A stretch of DNA of 64,000 nucleotides from RYN-230 sp963704995 (GTDB lineage: Bacteria > Actinomycetota > Actinomycetes > Streptosporangiales > Streptosporangiaceae). The stretch is from positions 1,426,001 to 1,490,000 of the forward strand of contig CAVPIM010000017.1 of the NCBI GenBank assembly GCA_963704995.1. Reading direction: 5' to 3'. The notes under the pieces are model-generated. The model saw only the letters and a program-made list of their open reading frames with translations, was not told where the DNA came from and did not search any database. How positions within the stretch are numbered: position 1 is the first letter of the stretch; every line of letters starts with the position of its first letter. The position numbers and the translations under genes are program-made. Below, one piece after another: positions 1-8,499 of this stretch.

Positions 1-228
1 GTCCAGGGCGAGGATCAGCCGGCCGTGGATGGCCCGGGCAGCCGGGCCGGCCAGCTGCTGGTAGACGATGGAGCGGACCAGCGTGGCGAAGTGAGTCTCG
101 GCCGGGCGCGGCAGGCTGGGCAGCCCCACCTCGCTGACCAGCCGCGCCAGGACCGGATCACGCCCGGCCAGGATCTCGGCCGCGGCCCTGATGCCCACCT
201 TGGCCGGGCGGGCGGGCACCTCAGTCAT
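1..228 (-). CDS. DNA-3-methyladenine glycosylase (AlkA/HhH-GPD type), N-terminal part only
   Basis: The gene starts at the ATG at 228 and runs off the left edge, so only about 76 residues are visible. After a basic start comes a segment with FATLVRSIVYQQLAGPAA, the characteristic helix of HhH-GPD base-excision glycosylases that precedes the helix-hairpin-helix. Family knowledge: these enzymes remove alkylated purines from DNA and start base-excision repair in the cytoplasm. The catalytic Asp and hairpin lie outside the window, so the exact substrate class (AlkA versus another HhH-GPD member) is inferred. It is divergent from lipB, with about 100 bp between the two starts. Confidence 0.75.
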   Translation of the reverse strand, partial: MTEVPARPAKVGIRAAAEILAGRDPVLARLVSEVGLPSLPRPAETHFATLVRSIVYQQLAGPAARAIHGRLILALD

Positions 229-329
229 CACGCATCCCTTCCCCCCCGTCGCTCGCGGGCCAAATCTAACCTCCGGCCGGGATGACGCCGAGGGCCAGCC
301 CAGGCCCGGGCGGGTGGCATAGTCGGATT

Positions 330-1067
330 ATGACCGTTGCCGGCGACGCCCAGGCCGGGCCGGGCGCAGGCTCCGCGAGCGGCCCCGCCGAGCCCTGGGC
401 CGCCTCGCTGGAGCGGGTAGACCTCGGCGAGATCCCCTACGACGAGGCCATCCGGGCCATGCGCGGCTGGGTCGGGGAACGCCAGGCCGGGGAGGCCGGC
501 GACCGCCTGTTCCTGCTCAGCCATCCCCCGGTGATCACCTACGGGCACCGGACCGACCACGCCGACCTGCGGCTGGGCCAGCACGACATCCCGGTCCTGC
601 CCGTGGACCGCGGCGGCTACGCCACCTACCACGGGCCGGGGCAGCTGGTCGGCTACCTGGTCATCGACCTGCGCGAACGCGGTCCCGCCGACGTGGTCCG
701 CTGGCTTGAGTCCGGCCTGGTCCGGGCGCTGGGCGGGCTGGGTTTCGCCGCGCAGCGCCGGGACACCCCGCCCGGTGCCTCCAGCCTGGTCGGGGTGTGG
801 ACCCCCGACGAGCGCAAGGTCGCGTCGATCGGGATGCGGATCCGCCATGGCATCACCAGCCACGGCTTCGCGCTCAACGTGGACCCGGACCTGCGCGCCT
901 TCGACCAGTTCACGGTGTGCGGCCTGCCTGGCGTGCGGATGACCTCGCTGCGCGAACTCGCCGCCGAGCAGGCCGTCGCCGCGCCGTCCGACCTGGCCGT
1001 CCGGGACGCGGTGTACCGCGCCCTCGCCGCCGCTACAACCGGCCCGCGTTCCCCCGGGAACGCATGA
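330..1067 (+). CDS. lipB: Octanoyl-[ACP]:protein N-octanoyltransferase LipB
   Basis: LipB moves octanoate from acyl carrier protein to lipoyl domains of 2-oxoacid dehydrogenases and GcvH, the first step of de novo lipoate assembly in the cytoplasm. The protein (about 245 aa, normal length) carries the BPL/LPL signature RGGYATYHGPGQLVGY, the lysine segment RKVASIGMRIRHGITSHGFA, and the FTVCGLPG segment with the expected catalytic cysteine. I chose the ATG at 330, since an in-frame ATG at 282 would add a poorly conserved extension. A GC-rich Ala/Gly stretch precedes the conserved domain. It ends 35 bp inside the convergent XRE-cupin gene. lipA is not in view. Confidence 0.92.
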   Translation: MTVAGDAQAGPGAGSASGPAEPWAASLERVDLGEIPYDEAIRAMRGWVGERQAGEAGDRLFLLSHPPVITYGHRTDHADLRLGQHDIPVLPVDRGGYATYHGPGQLVGYLVIDLRERGPADVVRWLESGLVRALGGLGFAAQRRDTPPGASSLVGVWTPDERKVASIGMRIRHGITSHGFALNVDPDLRAFDQFTVCGLPGVRMTSLRELAAEQAVAAPSDLAVRDAVYRALAAATTGPRSPGNA

Positions 1068-1608
1068 TGAGCGCGGCCACGTAGTAGACGCAGGGGACGG
1101 TCCCGGCGTTGGCGTAGCGGTGCGTGATGTCCGCGGGGAAGTAGACGGAATCGCCGGCCTGCAGCAGCACCTCCTGCGCTCCGACCATCAGCCGCAGAAC
1201 CCCGGATTCGGCCAGGACGAACTCGTGCGAGCCGGGGGCATAGGCGGGAAACGGGCCCGGGTCGGCACCGGGCGGCAGGGTGGTGCGGATCCACTCGAAA
1301 TTGACCCCGGGCACCACCGGGGTGAGGATCTCGCGGCGCCACCCGGCGGGCTCGTCGATGACGTCCTGCTGCCCGGCCCGGCGGACGACGACCCGGCTGC
1401 CGCCGGGGACGATCAGCTCGCTGAGGGGCACACCCAGCCCATCGGCGATGCGGGCGAGCACCACGATGGTGGGCGCCTTCCGGCCGCGCTCCACGGAGGA
1501 CAGCATGCTGGCGCTGACCGCGGCGGCGCCCGCGAGTTCCTGCAGGGTCAGGCCGCGGTCCCGGCGGAGGGCCTGGATGCGTGCCCCGAGTTCCCCAAGC
1601 TCAATCAT
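1033..1608 (-). CDS. XRE-family regulator with C-terminal cupin domain
   Basis: About 191 aa. Residues 5-60 form an HTH_3/XRE DNA-binding domain (LGARIQALRRDRGLTLQELA, then SASMLSSVERGRKAPTI). Residues about 115-185 form a small cupin (GSHEFVLAESGVLRLMVG, GDSVYFPADITHRYAN). This architecture is typical of small-molecule-responsive repressors of the MerR-independent XRE-cupin class; the ligand is unknown. I start at the ATG at 1608, since upstream codons to 1656 read through the AT-rich operator region. It is divergent from the GNAT gene, and a set of short repeats in the 100-bp gap is a plausible operator, so it probably controls itself and the acetyltransferase pair. Confidence 0.85.
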   Translation of the reverse strand: MIELGELGARIQALRRDRGLTLQELAGAAAVSASMLSSVERGRKAPTIVVLARIADGLGVPLSELIVPGGSRVVVRRAGQQDVIDEPAGWRREILTPVVPGVNFEWIRTTLPPGADPGPFPAYAPGSHEFVLAESGVLRLMVGAQEVLLQAGDSVYFPADITHRYANAGTVPCVYYVAALIMRSRGNAGRL

Positions 1609-1612
1609 TTCG

Positions 1613-1694
1613 CTATAATAGTCGTTCCATTTACTATAGAGAATTTCTAGGCGCACAGAAGGATTTCAAGGCGCACAGAGTCTGGGCGCCCAGA
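1613..1694. promoter_or_regulatory. Divergent promoter/operator region with direct and inverted repeats
   Basis: Between the XRE-cupin and GNAT genes lies an AT-rich patch (CTATAATAG at 1613-1621, CTATAG near 1634) in otherwise GC-rich DNA. A 16-bp direct repeat follows at 1644-1659 and 1664-1679, differing at one base and spaced 20 bp, about two helical turns. Next is a perfect 14-bp palindrome TCTGGGCGCCCAGA at 1681-1694 that shares the GCGCxCAGA core. This arrangement is typical of operators for dimeric HTH repressors. That the neighbouring XRE protein binds here is inference. Confidence 0.55.
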
Positions 1695-1708
1695 ATTCTG
1701 CGCTGACC

Positions 1709-2254
1709 GTGGAGCGATGGCCGGTGGAAGCTCAGCGGGTCCGGGTCCGGCCGGCTACCCCGGCCGATCTCGGCCTGGTGGCGGACATCCTCGCGTTCTA
1801 CGTCAGGAACAGCGTCGCCACGTTCGAGGAGGAGCCGCCGGGCGTCCCGCACTGGCGCCAGCGGCTCGGGGACCTGACGGAGCGGAAGCTGCCGTTCCTG
1901 GTGGCCGAGGCGGACGGGACGGTCGCCGGATACGCGTACGCCAGCCCCTGGCGGCCCAAGCCCGCGTACCGGCACACGGTCGAGGATTCGGTCTACCTGG
2001 CGCCGGGGCAGCAGGGCCGCGGGCTGGGCCTGCTGCTGCTCGAGTCACTGCTGGCCAGGTGCGCCGACGCGGGGGTGCGGCAGGTCATCGCGGTGATCGC
2101 CGACTCCGGGGACCCTGCCTCGGCGGCGCTGCACCGGGCCTGCGGTTTCGCGGAGGCGGGCCGGCTGAGCCAGGTCGGCTTCAAGCACGGCCGGTGGATC
2201 GACACGGTGCTGCTGCAGCGCGAGCTCCAGCCGGGGACTACGGTCGCGGGGTGA
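1709..2254 (+). CDS. GNAT N-acetyltransferase, phosphinothricin acetyltransferase-like
   Basis: About 181 aa, one GNAT domain. It shows RVRPATPADLGLVADILAFY at the N terminus, SVATFEEEPP (typical of the PAT/MddA group) and the acetyl-CoA-binding segment APGQQGRGLGLLLLESLL with the Q-x-x-G-x-G/A loop. Family members acetylate small amines such as phosphinothricin, methionine sulfone or amino acids; the actual substrate is unknown. Start is GTG at 1709. The stop overlaps the next start (GTGA), so it is translationally coupled to the LigD-type phosphoesterase. It is divergent from the XRE-cupin regulator. Confidence 0.82.
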   Translation: MERWPVEAQRVRVRPATPADLGLVADILAFYVRNSVATFEEEPPGVPHWRQRLGDLTERKLPFLVAEADGTVAGYAYASPWRPKPAYRHTVEDSVYLAPGQQGRGLGLLLLESLLARCADAGVRQVIAVIADSGDPASAALHRACGFAEAGRLSQVGFKHGRWIDTVLLQRELQPGTTVAG

Positions 2255-2730
2255 CCGCGTCCCGCTTCGTCGTGCAACTGCATGACGCGACCACGCTGCA
2301 TTTCGACCTGCGGCTGCGGTTCGGCGAGGTGCTCCGCTCGTGGGCGGTCCCCCGGGGCCCGTCGCTCGACCCGGCCGTCCGGCGGCTGGCGGTCCCGGTC
2401 GAGGACCACTCCCTGGATGCGGGTGAGTTCGAGGGCGTGCATCAGGGCCAGGCTCGGGGCAGCGGCGCTGTGATCATCTGGGATGAGGGCCCGGCCGACA
2501 TCCGCCGCGAGGAGCCGGGCCACCTGTCCTTCGTGCTGCACGGCCACAAGCTCACCGGGGGTTTCGCGCTGACCCGGACCGGCCCGCGCCGCTGGATCCT
2601 GGTCAAGGCCCGCGATGACGAGGCCCGGCCCGGCTCGGACATCGTGGCCGAGCAGCCGGCCAGCGTGCGCACCGGCCGGACCTGGCAGGACCTGGCGGCC
2701 GGCCGGGCCGGCCGGGTCAGAGGGTCGTGA
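2251..2730 (+). CDS. Stand-alone LigD-type DNA 3'-phosphoesterase domain protein
   Basis: About 159 aa. It contains the LigD PE motifs FVVQLHDATTLHFDLRLRF (His, Asp and Arg of the Mn-dependent active site), SWAVPRGPSLDP, VEDHSLD and GAVIIWDEG. In LigD this domain trims 3'-phosphate or ribonucleotide ends before NHEJ ligation. Here it is a free protein without ligase or polymerase domains. Start is the GTG at 2251, overlapping the GNAT stop. Its end overlaps the convergent SDR gene by 14 bp. A free PE may act with LigD and Ku encoded elsewhere, which is inference. Confidence 0.82.
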   Translation: MTASRFVVQLHDATTLHFDLRLRFGEVLRSWAVPRGPSLDPAVRRLAVPVEDHSLDAGEFEGVHQGQARGSGAVIIWDEGPADIRREEPGHLSFVLHGHKLTGGFALTRTGPRRWILVKARDDEARPGSDIVAEQPASVRTGRTWQDLAAGRAGRVRGS

Positions 2731-3496
2731 TCAGGCCGCCGTCGATGGTGAAGTCGGCCCCGGTCACGTTCCCGCTGCGGTCGCTGGCCAGGAACAGCAC
2801 CAGGTCGGCTACTTCCGCCGGGCGAGTGAACCGGCCGGTCACCATCTGGCGGGCAGCATCGTGTTCCACGTCCTCGGGCCGGGCGCCGGTCGCCGCGCTG
2901 ACCGTCGCCGCGACCCCGCCCTGCCCCAGCCACAGGTCGGTGGCGACCGGGCCAGGACTCACCGTGTTGACCCGGATGCCCTTCGGGCCGACCTCTTTGG
3001 ACAGCGACTTGGAGAAGCTGGCCAGGGCGGCCTTGGCCGCGCTGTAGTCCATGACCCCGGGATCAGGCAGCCGGGCGTTGACCGAGCAGATGTTGACGAT
3101 GGCGCCCTGGCCCGCGGCCAGCATCACCGGCAGCGCGGCCCGGGTCGTGCGGACCGCCGCCATCAGGTTCAGCGTGATCGACGCCTCCCAGTCCCCGTCG
3201 GTGATGGCCAGGAATCCGCCGGTACGGGCCGGGGCGCTGCCCACGTTGTTGACCAGGATGTCGATCCGGTCGCCGGCCAGCGCGGTGAGCTGATCCGGCC
3301 CGGCCAGATCCGCCAGGTCCACGGCGAGCGACTGGACCGGCCCGGTGCGCACTAGCTCGTCCAGTTCGGCGGATGAGCCTCTGGCCCCGGCGATCACCTG
3401 CGCCCCGGCGTCAGCCAGCGCGCGCACGATGGCCAGCCCGATCCCCCGGCTCGCGCCGGTCACCACGGCCGTCCGCCCCTTCAGGCCCAGATCCAT
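2717..3496 (-). CDS. SDR-family oxidoreductase (FabG-like)
   Basis: About 259 aa, classical SDR. TGASRGIGLAI near residues 12-22 binds the nicotinamide cofactor, NNVGS follows near 85, the catalytic Ser lies in ICSVNAR, and YSAAK provides the catalytic Tyr and Lys. The C terminus ends GADFTIDGGLITTL, usual for the family. The start ATG at 3496 has a strong GGAGG ribosome site. Substrate unknown. A much longer open frame continues upstream over the efflux gene, but that part is antisense shadow. It is divergent from the MFS gene. Confidence 0.85.
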   Translation of the reverse strand: MDLGLKGRTAVVTGASRGIGLAIVRALADAGAQVIAGARGSSAELDELVRTGPVQSLAVDLADLAGPDQLTALAGDRIDILVNNVGSAPARTGGFLAITDGDWEASITLNLMAAVRTTRAALPVMLAAGQGAIVNICSVNARLPDPGVMDYSAAKAALASFSKSLSKEVGPKGIRVNTVSPGPVATDLWLGQGGVAATVSAATGARPEDVEHDAARQMVTGRFTRPAEVADLVLFLASDRSGNVTGADFTIDGGLITTL

Positions 3497-3667
3497 ACCC
3501 GTCCTCCTCCGCCAGCCGGTGACTCGACCGTACGCCGGACGGGGCCGTGCGGGCCGCCCCGGGACCCCGGCCTGGTCAGGTGGCGGGCGCGGGCACGGAC
3601 GGTTTTCGTCGTGTAAAAGGGGCAGATCCCTCGGGGACAGAAAGGGCATGACCGTGCTGACGACGCG

Positions 3668-5191
3668 ATGAGCACGCCCGCAGCCGCGGCCGGTGGCAAC
3701 GACGGGCTGGTGCTGGCCAGCGCCCGGGGCCGCTGGGTGCTGCTGGCTACCGTGCTGGGGTCGGCGATCGCGTCGATCGACGCCACCGTGGTCGGCATCG
3801 CGCTGCCCGCCATCGGCCGGGACTTCCATGTCGGGCTGGCCGCGCTGCAGTGGGTGGTGACGGCCTACACCATGACGCTGGCCGGGCTGCTGCTGCTGGC
3901 CGGGTCGCTGGGCGACAAGTACGGCCGCAAGAAAGTCTTCCTGATCGGGGTGGTCTGGTTCGCGGTGGCGTCCCTGCTGTGCGCGGTCGCGCCGGACGTG
4001 AACGTCCTGATCCTGGCCCGGGCCCTGCAGGGCGTGGGCGCGGCGCTGCTGACCCCGGGCAGCCTGGCCATCCTGGAGGCGGTGTTCCGGCCCGACGACC
4101 GGGGCCCGGCCATCGGCGCGTGGTCGGGGTTCAGCGGGGTGGGCACCGCGATCGGCCCGTTCATCGGCGGCTACCTGGTGCAGGCGGCGTCCTGGCGGCT
4201 GATCTTCGTGATCAACCTGCCGCTGGCCGCGCTGGTGGTCGCGGTGACCCTGCGGCACGTGCCGGAGTCCCGTGACCCGCAGGCCACCGGGCGGATCGAC
4301 GTGCTGGGCGGCGCGCTGGTCACCCTGGGCCTGATCGCGCTGACTTACGGGCTGATCGAGGGCCCGGGCGGTCACTGGTTCGACCCGGCGGTGCTGTCCG
4401 CGCTGATCGCCGGGGTGGTGCTGCTCGGCGCGTTCGCAGTCCAGGAACTCCGCAGCCAGGACCCGATGCTGCCGCTCAGCCTGTTCGCCTCGACCCAGTT
4501 CACCGCCACCAACGTGATCACGTTCGTGGTCTACGGCGGCATCGGCGGGGCGCTGTTCCTGCTGCCCATCCAGCTGCAGCAGGTCTCCGGGTACACCGCG
4601 CTGGAGGCGGGCATCTCGCTGCTCCCGGTCACCGTGATCACCTTGCTGCTGTCGCGGCGCTCCGGCGCGCTGGCGGCGCGGATCGGCCCCCGGCTGCAGC
4701 TGAGCGCAGGACCCGTGCTGGTCGGCATCGGCCTGGCCCTGTTCACCCGGATCACCGCATCCGGCGACTACGTCACCGAGGTGCTGCCCGCCGTGCTGGT
4801 GTTCGGCTTCGGCCTGGCTGTGACCGTGGCCCCGCTCACGTCCACCGTGCTGGGCGCGGTGCCCGCGGAGCACGCGGGGATCGCGTCGGCGGTCAACAAC
4901 GACGTGGCCCGGGCGGCTGCGCTCATCGCCGTGGCCCTGCTGCCCGCCGCGGGCGGCATCACCGGCGACGCCTACCTGCACAAGGACGTGTTCTCGGCCG
5001 GGTTCCACACCGCGTCGCTCATCTCGGCCGCACTGTGCGTGGCGGGCGGCGTGCTGGCCGTCTTCACCATCCGCAACCCGGCCCGGGCCGCCGGGGCGGG
5101 CCGGCGGGCGGCCCCGCCGCTCCACTGCGCGCTCGACGCTCCCCCGGCCGCGATCGGGAGCGCGGCGGTCAGGGGCGCAGCACAGCCTTGA
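3668..5191 (+). CDS. MFS drug-efflux transporter, DHA2 (EmrB/QacA) family
   Basis: 507 aa with about 14 hydrophobic segments, as in the DHA2 drug:proton antiporters. Visible hallmarks are IASIDATVVGIALPAIGRDF in TM1, LQWVVTAYTMTLAGLLLLAG, the loop motif GDKYGRKKVF and, in TM5, TPGSLAILEAVF with GVGTAIGPFIGGYL (motif C, antiporter signature). It acts in the plasma membrane; substrate not predictable. It lies between two SDR genes on the other strand and is probably monocistronic. Confidence 0.9.
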   Translation: MSTPAAAAGGNDGLVLASARGRWVLLATVLGSAIASIDATVVGIALPAIGRDFHVGLAALQWVVTAYTMTLAGLLLLAGSLGDKYGRKKVFLIGVVWFAVASLLCAVAPDVNVLILARALQGVGAALLTPGSLAILEAVFRPDDRGPAIGAWSGFSGVGTAIGPFIGGYLVQAASWRLIFVINLPLAALVVAVTLRHVPESRDPQATGRIDVLGGALVTLGLIALTYGLIEGPGGHWFDPAVLSALIAGVVLLGAFAVQELRSQDPMLPLSLFASTQFTATNVITFVVYGGIGGALFLLPIQLQQVSGYTALEAGISLLPVTVITLLLSRRSGALAARIGPRLQLSAGPVLVGIGLALFTRITASGDYVTEVLPAVLVFGFGLAVTVAPLTSTVLGAVPAEHAGIASAVNNDVARAAALIAVALLPAAGGITGDAYLHKDVFSAGFHTASLISAALCVAGGVLAVFTIRNPARAAGAGRRAAPPLHCALDAPPAAIGSAAVRGAAQP

Positions 5192-5233
5192 TCACGCCGT
5201 CGGCGCGCCGGGGGCCGGCGGACACCACGGCTT

Positions 5234-6019
5234 TCATGAGGCGGACTCCTTGGGCAGCTCGACCCCGGACAGCTCGGCGCAGGCCGCGAGCAGCTGGTCC
5301 TGCACGGCTGGGCTGGACGCGGCCGGGTGCGATGGGCGGGGCCGCTGGTGGTAGAAGTAGTGGCCGGTGACGGTGGCCGCGGGGTCGTCGCTGACCGCCA
5401 GCCAGGCCTGGGTGACCGGGGCCTGGGACAGGTCGTCCGGCGCGCCGGGCCCGCCCATCTTGGTCGCCACCCAGCCGGGCTCCAGGGCGTTGCTGAGCAC
5501 GTCCGGCCAGCGGCGGGCCACCGCGAACGCCAGCACCACGTCGAACAGCTTCGAGTCCGAGTAGGCCTGCGAGCCGTTCCAGTGGCGGCCGACCCACTGC
5601 AGGTCAGCCAGGTCGGAGTTGCCGCCCCGGTGCATGCCGGAGCTCAGGTACACCAGCCGGCCCGGGCGGGTCATCAGGGCGGTGAGCAGGTACGGAGCCA
5701 GCACGTTGATGGCGAACACGTGGCTGAGCCCGTCCGCGGTCTGGATCCGGTGCGGCTCCCGGTAGCCGACCCCGGCGTTGTGGATGACCGCGTCGTACCG
5801 GCCCAGCGTGTTGGCCTGCCCGGCGACCTGGTGCATGCCCTTGACGGCGGCCAGGTCACCGACCACCACATGTGCGGCGGCGGGCAGCGCGGCCCGGGCG
5901 TCGCCGGCCCGGGCCTGGTTGCGGGCGTGCAGGGTGACCTCGTGCCCGTCGCGGGCCAGCAGCTCGCCCGCCATCAGGCCGAGGCCATCGGACGAGCCGG
6001 TGATCAGTACCCGAGCCAT
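5234..6019 (-). CDS. SDR-family oxidoreductase
   Basis: About 261 aa. The cofactor loop is TGSSDGLGLMAGELL near residues 7-21, NAG occurs at about 86, serine in YLSSGMH, and YSDSK gives the Tyr-x-x-x-Lys pair. It resembles the retinol-dehydrogenase/oxidoreductase group of atypical SDRs rather than FabG, since there is no IDGG end. The C terminus has a Pro-rich HYFYHQRPRPSHP tract. Substrate unknown. It is divergent from the ABC exporter, with about 100 bp between. Confidence 0.82.
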   Translation of the reverse strand: MARVLITGSSDGLGLMAGELLARDGHEVTLHARNQARAGDARAALPAAAHVVVGDLAAVKGMHQVAGQANTLGRYDAVIHNAGVGYREPHRIQTADGLSHVFAINVLAPYLLTALMTRPGRLVYLSSGMHRGGNSDLADLQWVGRHWNGSQAYSDSKLFDVVLAFAVARRWPDVLSNALEPGWVATKMGGPGAPDDLSQAPVTQAWLAVSDDPAATVTGHYFYHQRPRPSHPAASSPAVQDQLLAACAELSGVELPKESAS

Positions 6020-6123
6020 GCGCGGTTCCTTCCGGGGGGGTCTGCATCGTGGGTCTGTGTCTTCCTGGGGTGGCGATCCCTACCCAGGGTGCCCTATGCC
6101 TCAGTCGCTACGATGTGCAGGCC

Positions 6124-7137
6124 ATGAGCAGCGCACCCGCAGCAGCGAGCAGCACCGGCCGGCCGGAGGGCGGGCCCGCCGCGGTGATCCGGACCGAGGA
6201 GCTGACCAAGGTCTACCCGGGGACCGACTTCGCCGCGGTGGACGGGCTCAACCTGAGCGTCGAGGCCGGGGAGATCTTCGGCCTGCTGGGGCCGAACGGG
6301 GCCGGGAAGACCACCACCGCGGGCATCCTCACCACCCGGGTGGTGCCGACGTCGGGCCGGGCGTTCCTGGCCGGGGTGGACGTCGCGGCGCACCCGGCGC
6401 TGGCCAAGCAGCTGAGCGGGATCGTGTCCCAGCAGAACACGCTGGACCGGCAGCTCACCGTCTGGGAGAACCTGTACTTCCACGGCCGGCTGTTCGGCAT
6501 CGGGGCCAGGGCGTCCCGGCGGACCGCCGACGAGCTGCTCGCGCAGTTCCAGCTGTCCAGGTGGGCCGGGGCGTCGGTGTACGCGCTGTCCGGCGGCATG
6601 GCCCAGCGGCTGATGGTGGCCCGGGCCATCTTCCACCGCCCGTCGGTGCTGTTCCTGGACGAGCCCACCGCGGGCCTGGACCCGCAGAGCCGGCTCGCGC
6701 TGTGGGACCTGCTCCGCGAGCTGCACGGCGAGGGCCAGACGATCCTGCTCACCACGCACTACATGGAGGAAGCGGACCAGCTCTGCGACCGGGTCGCGAT
6801 CATGGATCACGGCAAGATCCTGGCCCTGGACACCCCGGCCGCGCTCAAGCAGAGCGTCGGCGCCGACACGGTGGTCACGGTGAAGACGGCGGGTGACACC
6901 GCGCGGCTGGCCGAGCTGCTCAGCCAGGACGTGGACGGGGTGACCCGGACCCGGCTGGTGGACGGCCCGGGCCGGGAAAGGGCGGTCGAGCTGCACATGC
7001 AGGGCAGCGACCGGCTGGTGCCGCGGATCGTGCTGGCCGCGGAGCGCGGCGGGTTCGACCTGATGGACCTGTCGATCGCCGAGCCGAGCCTGGAGACCGT
7101 ATTCATCAACCTGACCGGCAAGGAGCTGCGGGACTGA
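6124..7137 (+). CDS. ABC transporter ATP-binding protein (DrrA-like)
   Basis: About 337 aa. Walker A is GPNGAGKTTT, the Q-loop SQQNTL, the signature LSGGMAQRLMVARA, Walker B VLFLDEPTAGLDP, and the switch His lies in LLTTHYMEEADQL. A C-terminal extension of about 90 residues is typical of DrrA-type drug or lipid exporters. Start ATG at 6124 is chosen because the upstream part lacks conservation. It overlaps the permease gene by ATGA, so the two form one operon and one membrane complex. Confidence 0.9.
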   Translation: MSSAPAAASSTGRPEGGPAAVIRTEELTKVYPGTDFAAVDGLNLSVEAGEIFGLLGPNGAGKTTTAGILTTRVVPTSGRAFLAGVDVAAHPALAKQLSGIVSQQNTLDRQLTVWENLYFHGRLFGIGARASRRTADELLAQFQLSRWAGASVYALSGGMAQRLMVARAIFHRPSVLFLDEPTAGLDPQSRLALWDLLRELHGEGQTILLTTHYMEEADQLCDRVAIMDHGKILALDTPAALKQSVGADTVVTVKTAGDTARLAELLSQDVDGVTRTRLVDGPGRERAVELHMQGSDRLVPRIVLAAERGGFDLMDLSIAEPSLETVFINLTGKELRD

Positions 7138-8033
7138 TGACCACCTCGCTGACCCCGCAGGCGCCGACCCCCGAGGCACGGGCGCGGCGGATCGGCGGCG
7201 GGCCGACCCGGTCGGTGGCCGCCGCGAGCTGGACCGCGCTGGGCGCCCTCATGCTGCGTGACCTGGTCGTGCTGCGCAAGCACCTCTGGGAGTTCGTGCT
7301 GCGCACCGTCATCCAGCCGTTCCTGCTCTGCTTCGTGTTCCTGTTCGTGTTCCCGAAGATCGGCCAGGGCATCGGCGGGCACGGCACGGCCGCGGAGTCC
7401 GCGTTCGCGACCATTCTCGTGCCCGGCGTGGTCGGCATCTCCGTCATGTTCCAGGGGGTGCAGTCCATCGCCCTGAACATGGCGCAGGAGTTCGGCTTCA
7501 CCCGCGAGATCGAGGACCGGGTCCAGGCCCCCTGCCCGATCTGGCTGGTCGCGATGGCCAAGGTGCTCTCCGGCGCGGCCCAGGGCGTGATCTCGGCCAT
7601 CATCGTGCTGCCGATGGCCTCCGTGGTGCACGCCCCCGGGGTACACGCGCACCTCTCGCTGCACTGGTGGATCATCCTCACGTTCGTGCCGCTGGCCGCC
7701 GTGGCCATGGCCGGGCTGGGACTGCTGCTGGGCACCAGCTTCGAGCCGCGCAACATCGGGCTGATGTTCGGCTTCATCATCCTGCCGATCACGTTCCTGG
7801 GCGGCACGTACTACTCGTGGACCAGGCTGGCCCCGGTCGCGGTGGGCGGCTGGCACTGGCTGCAGACCATCGTGCTGATCAACCCGCTGATCTACGTGAA
7901 CGAGGGGATGCGGGCCGCGTTCACCGAGGCCCCGCACATGCACCTGTACGTGATCTACCCGGTGGTGACCGGGTTCGCGGTGGTGTTCCTGGCCCTGGGG
8001 CTGCGGAACTTCCGGCGGCGGGTGCTCTCCTAA
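7137..8033 (+). CDS. ABC-2 type permease (DrrB-like)
   Basis: About 298 aa with six hydrophobic segments after a roughly 40-residue cytoplasmic N terminus (LRDLVVLRKHLWEFVLRTVIQP is the usual lead-in). It has the ABC-2 motif near LPITFLGGTYYSW and the loop VLINPLIYVNEGMRAAF. It pairs with the upstream ATPase through an ATGA overlap. The exported substrate is unknown; family members export anthracyclines, lipids or polysaccharide precursors. Confidence 0.9.
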   Translation: MTTSLTPQAPTPEARARRIGGGPTRSVAAASWTALGALMLRDLVVLRKHLWEFVLRTVIQPFLLCFVFLFVFPKIGQGIGGHGTAAESAFATILVPGVVGISVMFQGVQSIALNMAQEFGFTREIEDRVQAPCPIWLVAMAKVLSGAAQGVISAIIVLPMASVVHAPGVHAHLSLHWWIILTFVPLAAVAMAGLGLLLGTSFEPRNIGLMFGFIILPITFLGGTYYSWTRLAPVAVGGWHWLQTIVLINPLIYVNEGMRAAFTEAPHMHLYVIYPVVTGFAVVFLALGLRNFRRRVLS

Positions 8034-8063
8034 GGGCCCGACATGGAAGGAACGAGACGGCTG

Positions 8064-8396
8064 ATGCAGAAGTTCTCCCTGGATGCCATGGCCCGTGAGC
8101 TGCTGGACCGCGCCCGCGGGGTGGGCGCGGGCCGCGCCGCCGCCACGGTCGTCGGCGGCCACGAGCGGGTGCTCCGGCAGACCGTCATCGCCCTGGTCCA
8201 GGGGGCGGCCCTCGGCGACCACGAGAATCCCGGTGAGGCCAGCGTTCATGTGCTGACCGGCCGGGTCCGTTTGTCGGCTGGGCAGGACTCCTGGGAGGGA
8301 CGGCGCGGTGATCTCCTGCTGGTGCCAGACTCGTCCCATAGCCTTGAGGCACTGGAGGATGCGGCCGTGCTGCTGACGGTGGCCAAACCGCAATGA
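8064..8396 (+). CDS. Small cupin-like protein
   Basis: About 110 aa from the ATG at 8064 (an in-frame ATG at 8043 would add seven residues). After an N-terminal helix (MQKFSLDAMARELLDRARG) comes a single cupin barrel, LGDHENPGEASVHVLTGRVR and RRGDLLLVPDSSHSLEALED. Only part of the usual metal-ligand set is present. It follows the ABC permease by about 30 bp and may be co-transcribed. Similar small cupins act in ligand sensing or as metal-dependent enzymes; no specific role can be assigned. Confidence 0.72.
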   Translation: MQKFSLDAMARELLDRARGVGAGRAAATVVGGHERVLRQTVIALVQGAALGDHENPGEASVHVLTGRVRLSAGQDSWEGRRGDLLLVPDSSHSLEALEDAAVLLTVAKPQ

Positions 8397-8499
8397 TCAC
8401 TACTCCCCCCGGGCATGACGTCCGCGGCTAGGGCTCTGGGCGGGTTGATTCGCGGTCGCGCCCCGGCCCGGGTGGCGGAGGAAGGGCTGGAAGAGCAGG

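Noticed and set aside
2717..5125. 802-residue minus-strand open frame over the efflux gene
   Set aside because: Only the last 259 residues match a family (SDR). The rest is antisense to the MFS gene, with Arg/Gly/His/Gln-rich composition typical of shadow frames in high-GC DNA.
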